A stretch of DNA of 10,305 nt from JAJZOM01 sp046703545 (lineage in GTDB: Archaea > Thermoplasmatota > Thermoplasmata > Thermoplasmatales > Thermoplasmataceae): NCBI GenBank assembly GCA_046703545.1, contig JBJKSX010000024.1:1-10305 (forward strand). The letters run 5' to 3'. Below are positions 5,946-10,305 of this stretch, piece after piece (positions within the stretch are counted from its first letter, which is position 1; every line of letters starts with the position of its first letter). The position numbers and the translations under genes are program-made. The notes beneath the pieces were generated by a model. The model had not been told where the DNA came from. It worked only from the letters and a program-made list of their open reading frames with translations, and did no database searches.

Positions 5946-6932
5946 TTAGTAATCTTCTTCAGATGGCTCAAAGCAAAATGGAGATTCAAATCCAAACCTG
6001 CCCAGCAGTATGCTTCCTCTGGAGCAAATGGCCATGCCGTGGAATGCAAGCTGTATCATTCCCACAAGGTCGTTGTTGTTGTCAAAAATGAAGGCGCCCT
6101 CGTCACCCCTTTTGGCAAACTCCCCGATCTCCGACATTACAATGAACTGGTCCTGCATTGTATATTTCTTGCCATCCTTCAAGATCTTGATTCTGACATC
6201 CGTGCTCAGCACCTTTCCTTCTGTGAATCCAGTGCTTCTACCGTTCTTCCTTACGTTCATGCCAAGTTCCGGCTCTGCCACGTCATTTGGGCGCCCTATA
6301 CCCAACACTCTGGGTGATGTAGGGACATCTGAATTGACCGAGACAATGGCTGCATCCAGGTCGTTTATGGAACCGAAACCAAGCTTGGAGACCACGGCCA
6401 GCTTTCCAAGCGAGTACATCTTGTGCGGCGAATCCGAGATGCTGGGCTGAACAATCAAATCGCCCAGTTTGGCCCCTTCCGGGGCAACTACCTCTCCGGC
6501 TGAAATGGCGTATTTCTGGTCGCCCACTCTTACGATGCCACCCAGGGTGCCAGTGCTTTTGGCAAGAATGTGTCCTATGGATACCCCTCCAAGAACAATT
6601 CTGTCAGGCAGGGCAACGTTTGGCTCAGGGTCTTCCGGTGGGACAAGGGGTGTCATCAGGGGGTACAGACTGAAGCCTATCTCAGCTTCTGAGCACTGTG
6701 TCCTGATAAGGTTCATGGCAACTTTATCCTCAACGAAAATATACCAGAAGAACTCTGGTTTGTCGTAGCCCAGGCCGTAACCTACAAAACCTTCATTTTC
6801 ACCAAGCAATCTTCCAAGAATTTCAAGTGTTCTGTTAATCTGGTCATTTGCGCACGCAATATCACAATCGTTCTCTGCTATCTTGTAGCGGAACCCTATG
6901 ATCTCCTTTTCACAGTACCAGCAGATTGCCAA
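5946..6932 (-). CDS. Trypsin-fold (PA clan, Nal1-like) pseudopeptidase with N-terminal Cys motif
   Basis: A 328-residue protein. Residues about 110-315 follow the trypsin-like family that includes Nal1-type peptidases: STGTLGGIVRVGDQKYAIS (126-144), GDLIVQPS (157-164), LDAAIV (192-197), RKNGRSTGFTEGKV (228-241) and KRGDEGAFI (274-282). The usual catalytic His (NNHV) is replaced by Glu147 (SAGEVVA) and the usual Ser (GDSG) by Glu278 (GDEG), while Asp193 is kept. Both are GAG codons, two or more changes away from His or Ser, so it is very likely inactive as a serine protease. The N-terminus carries C4xxC7 and C23xxxC27, a possible metal site, followed by an unrecognised region. The start is TTG 6932: an in-frame stop lies five codons upstream and no ATG occurs before residue 73. 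Function unknown; binding or scaffolding is possible. Divergent from the histidine phosphatase gene. Confidence 0.78.
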   Translation of the reverse strand: MAICWYCEKEIIGFRYKIAENDCDIACANDQINRTLEILGRLLGENEGFVGYGLGYDKPEFFWYIFVEDKVAMNLIRTQCSEAEIGFSLYPLMTPLVPPEDPEPNVALPDRIVLGGVSIGHILAKSTGTLGGIVRVGDQKYAISAGEVVAPEGAKLGDLIVQPSISDSPHKMYSLGKLAVVSKLGFGSINDLDAAIVSVNSDVPTSPRVLGIGRPNDVAEPELGMNVRKNGRSTGFTEGKVLSTDVRIKILKDGKKYTMQDQFIVMSEIGEFAKRGDEGAFIFDNNNDLVGMIQLAFHGMAICSRGSILLGRFGFESPFCFEPSEEDY

Positions 6933-7035
6933 TGCATCTACAGATCAGGTGTGATTTCAAATAACTTTTCCATTTTGATTTATTTCGCACAACGAAGCAT
7001 TACTTCATGGCAGAATGGAGCATTTCTAGCATTTG

Positions 7036-7043
7036 TTTATATA
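7036..7043 (+). promoter_or_regulatory. TATA box, histidine phosphatase gene
   Basis: TTTATATA is a consensus archaeal TATA element. Transcription would start about 25 bases on, near 7063-7067, which is downstream of the ATG at 7050. It therefore raises doubt about that start. Confidence 0.5.
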
Positions 7044-7049
7044 ATAAAT

Positions 7050-7754
7050 ATGATAAAATTATTATTCTCTTCCTGCATACTGGATACAGGCGAAATATTG
7101 ACCGATTCCAGCAAGATCACTAACCTGTACATTGCACGCCACGGGCAGACCAAATGGAATGTGGAACACAGGATTCAGGGGCAGTCTGATTCCTCTCTAA
7201 CGGGAACTGGAATCAGGCAGGCAAACCAGCTTGGAAAACGACTATCCAAGGTCGATCTGGACATCATTTTTTCGAGTTCAAGCCCAAGGGCATTGCGGAC
7301 AGCCAAGTTGGTCGGCGATGGTCAGGAGAGAGAAACCCCGCTTTACGCAGAGGATGACCTCATGGAGATATCCCTCGGAGAATGGGAGGGCATGCTGAGG
7401 AGTGAAGTGGACAAGCTGTACCCAAGGCTCCAGAATGTATATTTTAAGAACCCAGCGGAATTCAGGCCGGTTGGGAATGGAGAAACGTTCCATCAGGTGA
7501 AGGAAAGGGTTATGCGGATCATGGAAGAAATCCTGGAAAAGAATCATGGGAAGAACATTCTGGTTGTTACGCACACAGCAATAGTGAAACTGATTCTGGG
7601 AAGCTTCGAGGGCAGATCTCTCGACCAATTGTGGGACCCTCCAAAGATACATCCGGGAAGCCTCAGTCACGTTGAAATAAATGGCTCGGGGACAAGCATA
7701 AAGAGCTACGGGGATACGAGCCACTTCAAGCCGTACAGAAGCGGCGGCTCATAG
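7050..7754 (+). CDS. Histidine phosphatase family protein (phosphoglycerate mutase-like)
   Basis: A branch-1 histidine phosphatase. From ATG 7050 the product is 234 residues. The phosphohistidine motif LYIARHGQTKWN contains His31; Arg80 (SSSPRALRTA), Glu106 (LMEISLGEWEG) and His175 (VVTHTAIVK) complete the expected catalytic set. The LTGTGIRQA stretch and the GEWEG segment resemble CobC/PhoE/GpmB-type phosphatases more than glycolytic mutases, so the substrate could be alpha-ribazole phosphate, phosphoglycerate or another small phosphoester; no cobalamin genes are nearby to decide. The start is uncertain. ATG 7050 lies only 7 bases after a consensus TATA box, so TTG 7098, nine residues before the phosphatase fold, may be real. 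GTG 6951 would add 33 residues with no family match. A seven-T run at 7772-7778 follows the stop. Confidence 0.88.
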   Translation: MIKLLFSSCILDTGEILTDSSKITNLYIARHGQTKWNVEHRIQGQSDSSLTGTGIRQANQLGKRLSKVDLDIIFSSSSPRALRTAKLVGDGQERETPLYAEDDLMEISLGEWEGMLRSEVDKLYPRLQNVYFKNPAEFRPVGNGETFHQVKERVMRIMEEILEKNHGKNILVVTHTAIVKLILGSFEGRSLDQLWDPPKIHPGSLSHVEINGSGTSIKSYGDTSHFKPYRSGGS

Positions 7755-7771
7755 AAACTCAAGTGCCATTA

Positions 7772-7791
7772 TTTTTTTGCAGGTTCCTGCA
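7772..7791 (+). terminator. T-run and short inverted repeat between convergent genes
   Basis: Seven T residues (7772-7778) lie 18 bases after the phosphatase stop and can serve as an archaeal oligo-T terminator on the plus strand. TGCAGG-TT-CCTGCA (7778-7791), a perfect 6-bp inverted repeat, overlaps its end. The next gene on the minus strand stops at 7803. Confidence 0.4.
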
Positions 7792-7802
7792 TGAAGTGCA
7801 TT

Positions 7803-8732
7803 TCAGATTTCCTGTATGTTTGACAAGGTCAGGTTCCACTCCGGATACAGGTTGTTGCACTTTGTGAGGATCTTCAGTATTTCTGTTGTCTGTACCTTTG
7901 GTATTATGCTTGCTATCCTGAGCAAGCCATCCTCAAAATGGAGAATTCTCCCGAATCTCAGCAGTTTCGCCTCATTTGCCCTCGCATGGAATTCACTTAC
8001 TAGTGAATCGTCAACTTTGAACTGGTGCTCATAGAGGTTCTCTTTGGGTGAAATTGGGTAAAGGTCATTGGCTTCCGGGTGTTCATTAGGCTCTTTTGTC
8101 CTCACAACATGGGAAATTCTGTCACTCTTCGACATGAACCTGACTTCAGAAACCCATTCATCGCCAAGGTCCCTGAATACACTGAATTTCCCCGAATCTT
8201 CTGGTATCTTGACTTCCCATTCAACTCTAGTGAGGTTTGACTCCTCCTTGACCTGGGTCAGTATGGACCCTAGGCCCTGGTTCTCACCCAGATAACTGAC
8301 GGACAACCCTGCTATCTCACCGGAATACTTCAGAAGCGTATCTGATATGGCCTTCAGATCGCGGCCATTGAATCTCATTGACAGATAGTATTCCCCATTC
8401 TGGAGCTGGAGGCTATCCATCACGGTGGATCTGCTCGCAACTCCTACAGATTTTAGGGCACTGAAGAGCGCAGGGTTAGGGAGGTTGTAGTTTACGAAGT
8501 AGAGATTTCCCTGTTTCTGGGCCTTTGCCTGGGCAATAAAAATGGCTATTTCCCTGGATTCTGCCATCTTCTCCGGTATGAAATATGTCAGCTCCAGTTC
8601 ACTTTCCCCAAAGTGTATCCCGAACTGAAAGGAATGGTTGAAATTGTGTGAAAAGGATGATACAGGCAGATTTCCAGCATATCCCAACACAACTCTCTTG
8701 TCAAGGACATGATCCACATCAGTAAAATCCAT
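7803..8732 (-). CDS. Uncharacterised alpha/beta protein
   Basis: A 309-residue soluble protein with no signal peptide or membrane helix; I do not recognise its family. It alternates beta-rich and helical stretches. The N-terminal part (about 1-75) runs from a DVDHVLDKRVVLGYAGNLP opening to the beta segment SELELTYFIPEK. The middle (about 110-160) contains GEYYLSMRFNGRDLKAISD and GLSVSYLGENQGLGSI. The C-terminal part has FGRILHFEDGLLRIASIIP and ends in TKCNNLYPEWNLTL. The middle region faintly recalls the ligand-sensing N-terminal domains of archaeal Bat-type regulators, but no helix-turn-helix is seen, so I make no such call. ATG 8732 has a TATA element (8756-8764) 28 bases upstream, fitting a near-leaderless transcript. 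One cysteine only. It is followed in the same direction from upstream by another unknown gene (8855-9343). Confidence 0.75.
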   Translation of the reverse strand: MDFTDVDHVLDKRVVLGYAGNLPVSSFSHNFNHSFQFGIHFGESELELTYFIPEKMAESREIAIFIAQAKAQKQGNLYFVNYNLPNPALFSALKSVGVASRSTVMDSLQLQNGEYYLSMRFNGRDLKAISDTLLKYSGEIAGLSVSYLGENQGLGSILTQVKEESNLTRVEWEVKIPEDSGKFSVFRDLGDEWVSEVRFMSKSDRISHVVRTKEPNEHPEANDLYPISPKENLYEHQFKVDDSLVSEFHARANEAKLLRFGRILHFEDGLLRIASIIPKVQTTEILKILTKCNNLYPEWNLTLSNIQEI

Positions 8733-8755
8733 GCCTTTGCAGATTGTGGTTCTTA

Positions 8756-8764
8756 CTTTTAATC
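8756..8764 (-). promoter_or_regulatory. TATA box for the 8732 gene
   Basis: Minus strand GATTAAAAG, centred 28 bases before ATG 8732. This places transcription initiation within a few bases of the start codon and gives this gene its own promoter, separate from the gene ending at 8855. Confidence 0.45.
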
Positions 8765-8854
8765 TTATGCATTACTGCAGTCGTTTTTTCGCCTGTACGT
8801 TGGGTGATTTGCAACAATTGCCCCATTCAGGGGAATCGCCCGCAGAAGCATCAT

Positions 8855-9343
8855 TCATTTCCTTTTGCTGAGGTTTATGCTCCTGTAGGACAGCACAAGC
8901 TTCAGGAAAGGTAGGCCCTGGAACCTCTGAGGATTGAAACTCCTGGAAAACTTATTGTTTTTGCCGTTCCTGACATACCAGAACATCATCTCTCTTGTCA
9001 TGGTAGAGGCCCTTACGAGATCAGCAACTGTTGGGCTCGGCGCGTTCTTTAGCCTTACAAGGGTATCGTCTTCCAATTCATCTCCCATGGACAGGTCGAT
9101 CAAAAATTGATAACTGGGTGGTTCAGTCAAATCCATAAAGGAGTCGGTTAAGTCATGCAGGTACTGTATCATGTTTTCATAGTTGACTTTCCATTCTTTG
9201 TCGGAAAACCTCAGCTTCGACAATTCTGAAGATAACATGTTCCTCAGAAGGAAGAACATCTCCACCTCTGAGTCATAATCCTCCATCGTGTCAGAAATAA
9301 TGCATTCAAACTGTGGGAATTTTAAATCATTTTGTTTTGACAT
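8855..9343 (-). CDS. Uncharacterised small, mostly helical protein
   Basis: A 162-residue protein of unknown family, predicted mostly alpha-helical. The N-terminal half is acidic (DTMEDYDSEVEMFFLLRNML, then DKEWKVNYENMIQYLHDL), a central part reads DELEDDTLVRLKNAPSPTV, and the C-terminus is basic (NGKNNKFSRSFNPQRF, ending SKRK). No membrane helix, metal motif or catalytic signature is visible. The frame is open back to an ATG at 9424, but ATG 9343 is preferred because a consensus TATA element (minus strand TTTATATC, 9364-9371) lies exactly 25 bases upstream, giving a leaderless transcript starting at that ATG. It is co-directional with the unknown gene ending at 7803, but the 122-base gap and the second promoter there argue against a strict operon. 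Confidence 0.65.
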   Translation of the reverse strand: MSKQNDLKFPQFECIISDTMEDYDSEVEMFFLLRNMLSSELSKLRFSDKEWKVNYENMIQYLHDLTDSFMDLTEPPSYQFLIDLSMGDELEDDTLVRLKNAPSPTVADLVRASTMTREMMFWYVRNGKNNKFSRSFNPQRFQGLPFLKLVLSYRSINLSKRK

Positions 9344-9363
9344 CAAGATGTAAACCTGGTGTT

Positions 9364-9371
9364 GATATAAA
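9364..9371 (-). promoter_or_regulatory. TATA box that fixes the start at 9343
   Basis: Minus strand TTTATATC, centred 25 bases from ATG 9343: the textbook position for a leaderless archaeal start. The upstream in-frame ATG at 9424 lies before this element and could not be on the resulting transcript. Confidence 0.55.
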
Positions 9372-9450
9372 AGAATGACCGTGAAAATGAATCTCTGAAT
9401 AAAGATGGGCATTCTATCAGGCATGTACTGGATTGCTCTGCCGAGAACTT

Positions 9451-9489
9451 AGGAGGTGAATTATGTCGCTCACATTCTATATCAGCTGA
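9451..9489 (+). other. Orphan Shine-Dalgarno with an 8-codon ORF
   Basis: A full-length Shine-Dalgarno, AGGAGGTGA (9451-9459), is followed after 3 bases by ATG 9463, which opens an ORF of only eight codons (MSLTFYIS) ending in TGA at 9487-9489. No in-frame continuation makes a recognisable protein. It may be a leader peptide, the start of a decayed gene, or chance. The GTG frame at 9456-9647 (63 codons) shows no family likeness. Confidence 0.4.
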
Positions 9490-9581
9490 TAGGATCAAAG
9501 AACCTGATTGCAGCCAGAGGCCCAAGCAGTTCAAAATCAAATATATTATTGACCTGGCAATCGAAAACTTCGCGTAAAAGC

Positions 9582-9602
9582 ATGAAAAACATTTTCATTT
9601 TT
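9582..9602 (+). terminator. Candidate hairpin terminator in the 9425-9652 intergenic region
   Basis: ATGAAAA-ACA-TTTTCAT is a perfect 7-bp stem with a 3-base loop, followed by four T residues. It lies about 90 bases after the mini-ORF at 9463-9489 and 50 bases before the 2TM gene, so it could end a short transcript or attenuate read-through into that gene. Confidence 0.4.
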
Positions 9603-9633
9603 AGGGTTAAAGTTCTTAATCCCCTGATGGTTA

Positions 9634-9649
9634 TTTATATAGGGTGATC
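9634..9649 (+). promoter_or_regulatory. TATA-like element and Shine-Dalgarno before the 2TM gene
   Basis: TTTATATA (9634-9641) is immediately followed by GGTGATC (9643-9649), which is complementary to the 16S 3' end and supports the TTG start at 9653. The two are in conflict: transcription from this TATA would begin near 9660, past both the ribosome-binding site and the TTG. The gene is therefore probably read from a promoter further upstream. Confidence 0.45.
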
Positions 9650-9652
9650 TAG

Positions 9653-9934
9653 TTGGACGATGCATCAATACGACTCAAGGCCGAAAGGATTGCCAGAAAC
9701 AAAGTTGATTTCCAGATACACTTCGTTGCTTACTTGGCAGTAAACGCTTTCATATTCGGCATTTGGCTCTGGACTTCGCTGGTCTCTGGAGTGTATTTTC
9801 CGTGGTTTCTGTTTCCCCTAGCAGGCTGGGGAATTGGGGTGCTGGTACACTTCTTCTCAGTATACAGGGGTGAAAGTTATGTCTCACGGCTTGAGGAAAA
9901 GGAATTCCAGAAATTGAAAAGCAGGAGCAGGTGA
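9653..9934 (+). CDS. 2TM-domain small membrane protein
   Basis: A 93-residue protein matching the 2TM domain pattern: a charged N-terminal helix (RLKAERIARNKVDFQIHFVA), transmembrane helix 1 (about 24-46, with the conserved Y..VN), a short turn with PWFLFPLAGWGIGVL, helix 2 (about 50-70) ending in VHFFSVY, then a basic coiled tail (EEKEFQKLKSRSR). The F..H...Y..N and WG(I)G...H positions are the family hallmarks. Function of the domain is not established; it often accompanies signalling proteins, but here it stands alone. TTG 9653 is the only plausible start: a TAG immediately precedes it in frame, no ATG or GTG follows before the domain, and GGTGATC lies just upstream. The ATG at 9660 is in another frame. 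Confidence 0.83.
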   Translation: MDDASIRLKAERIARNKVDFQIHFVAYLAVNAFIFGIWLWTSLVSGVYFPWFLFPLAGWGIGVLVHFFSVYRGESYVSRLEEKEFQKLKSRSR

Positions 9935-9941
9935 GATTAAT

Positions 9942-9983
9942 ATAGTCCTGTATGGAATTCTGGACTATTCATTCTATTTATTT
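9942..9983 (+). terminator. Hairpin with T-rich tail after the 2TM gene
   Basis: ATAGTCC (9942-9948) and GGACTAT (9962-9968) form a perfect 7-bp stem with a 13-base loop, 8 bases after the stop at 9934. The T-rich stretch TCTATTTATTTTTACC follows, so this is a reasonable terminator on the plus strand. Confidence 0.5.
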
Positions 9984-10182
9984 TTACCAATTTCAGAAAT
10001 CACTCCACCATCATCCCAGAATAACATTTTTGGTGAAAATCCAAGTTATTCCTATGAAATCCTCAAGTCAATGTGAAAGAAATGGTATTGACAGGATTTT
10101 TATATCTATTAAGGAAAATATTATTAATGAAAAATTGCATTTTTATCAGATATCTGATTTTTTCAAAATTTTATCAAGAAAT
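9984..10182. other. Gene-free A/T-rich intergenic region
   Basis: I see no protein or RNA gene here. It contains a TATA-like TTTTTATATC (10097-10106) and a perfect 14-bp palindrome ATCAGATATCTGAT (10145-10158) flanked by T-runs. The minus-strand T-rich sequence just beyond the tRNA (TTTTGAAAAAATC region) may terminate the tRNA transcript. Confidence 0.4.
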
Positions 10183-10266
10183 GCGAGGGATGGGATTCGA
10201 ACCCACGAACTCCTACGAGACAGAATCTTAAGTCCTGCACAGTTGGCCAGGCTTTGTTACCCTCGC
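10183..10266 (-). tRNA. tRNA-Leu, anticodon UAA
   Basis: An 84-base cloverleaf with a long variable arm, as expected for leucine. On the minus strand: acceptor GCGAGGG pairs with CCCTCGC; the D stem is ACA/TGT with a loop containing CCTGG; the anticodon stem CAGGA/TTCTG (one G-T pair) encloses loop CTTAAGA, giving anticodon TAA at the normal position. The variable arm has a CTC/GAG stem, and the T stem GTGGG/CCCAT (one G-T pair) encloses TTCGAAT. No intron is needed to fold it. CCA is not encoded (AT follows the acceptor), as in many archaea. It decodes UUA codons (and UUG by wobble). Confidence 0.95.
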
Positions 10267-10290
10267 AATTAATCGGTTTATACTCCGGGA

Positions 10291-10300
10291 ATATATTAAA
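10291..10300 (-). promoter_or_regulatory. TATA box of the tRNA-Leu gene
   Basis: Minus strand TTTAATATAT lies about 29 bases upstream of the mature tRNA 5' end at 10266, the usual archaeal spacing, so transcription would begin only a few bases before the tRNA. Confidence 0.6.
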
Positions 10301-10305
10301 AGTGC

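Noticed and set aside
7278..7724. Minus-strand open frame of 148 codons in the histidine phosphatase gene
   Set aside because: It is the complement of a well-conserved phosphatase domain and has no recognisable features.
8812..8840. CCCC/GGGG hairpin between the two unknown genes
   Set aside because: The stem is only 4 bp (7 with a bulged base) and no T-run follows on either strand, so a terminator call is not supported.
9344..9424. N-terminal extension of the 162-residue unknown protein from ATG 9424
   Set aside because: A TATA box at 9364-9371 is placed exactly for a leaderless start at ATG 9343, so the extension would not be on that transcript.
9952..10272. Plus-strand open frame of 106 codons near the window end
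   Set aside because: Its 3' third runs antisense through the tRNA-Leu gene, and the rest is A/T-rich intergenic sequence.
1..10305. CRISPR array, insertion sequence or prophage
   Set aside because: No regularly spaced repeats, transposase motifs, terminal inverted repeats or integrase/phage structural genes were seen on either strand.

Overview
The window looks like a piece of an archaeal chromosome, most likely from an acidophile of the Thermoplasmata (Thermoplasmatales and relatives). The clues are a glycosylation-rich surface protein with 'ETGLPxGTxW' repeats, promoters that are A/T-rich TATA boxes about 25 bases before start codons (leaderless transcripts), a spliceless tRNA-Leu without encoded CCA, and an acid-stress and sulfur-oxidation gene set. 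This assignment is an inference; no rRNA or other phylogenetic marker is present apart from the tRNA.

Layout. 1-837 (+) is the 3' end of a membrane-anchored surface protein. It converges on gadB (glutamate decarboxylase, minus strand, 975-2369) across a hairpin that could terminate both. gadB is divergent from tspO (+, 2538-3026); their shared 135-base intergenic region holds a 16-bp palindrome and an 11-bp direct repeat. A four-helix membrane protein follows (+, 3181-3651), with a strong Shine-Dalgarno sequence and a classical hairpin/T-run terminator.

Next comes a compact minus-strand operon, read dsrE-like (5772-5353), tusA-like (5351-5091), then a sulfide:quinone oxidoreductase-like flavoprotein (5038-3803). 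Together these form a plausible sulfur capture and relay module: the flavoprotein would oxidise sulfide or a persulfide at the membrane, and TusA and DsrE would pass sulfane sulfur to acceptors. A 29-base imperfect inverted repeat lies upstream of the first gene.

5946-6932 (-) encodes a trypsin-fold protein with an N-terminal CxxC/CxxxC motif in which the catalytic His and Ser are both replaced by Glu, so it is probably a pseudopeptidase. It is divergent from a histidine phosphatase (+, to 7754). Two unrecognised minus-strand genes follow (7803-8732 and 8855-9343), both with TATA boxes placed for leaderless starts. Then come an orphan ribosome-binding site with a mini-ORF and hairpin (9451-9602), a small 2TM-domain membrane protein (+, 9653-9934) and tRNA-Leu(UAA) on the minus strand (10183-10266).

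I see no CRISPR array, insertion sequence, prophage or rRNA. The most unusual items are the double-Glu pseudopeptidase, the SQR-TusA-DsrE operon with its dyad, and the symmetric elements in the gadB/tspO intergenic region.
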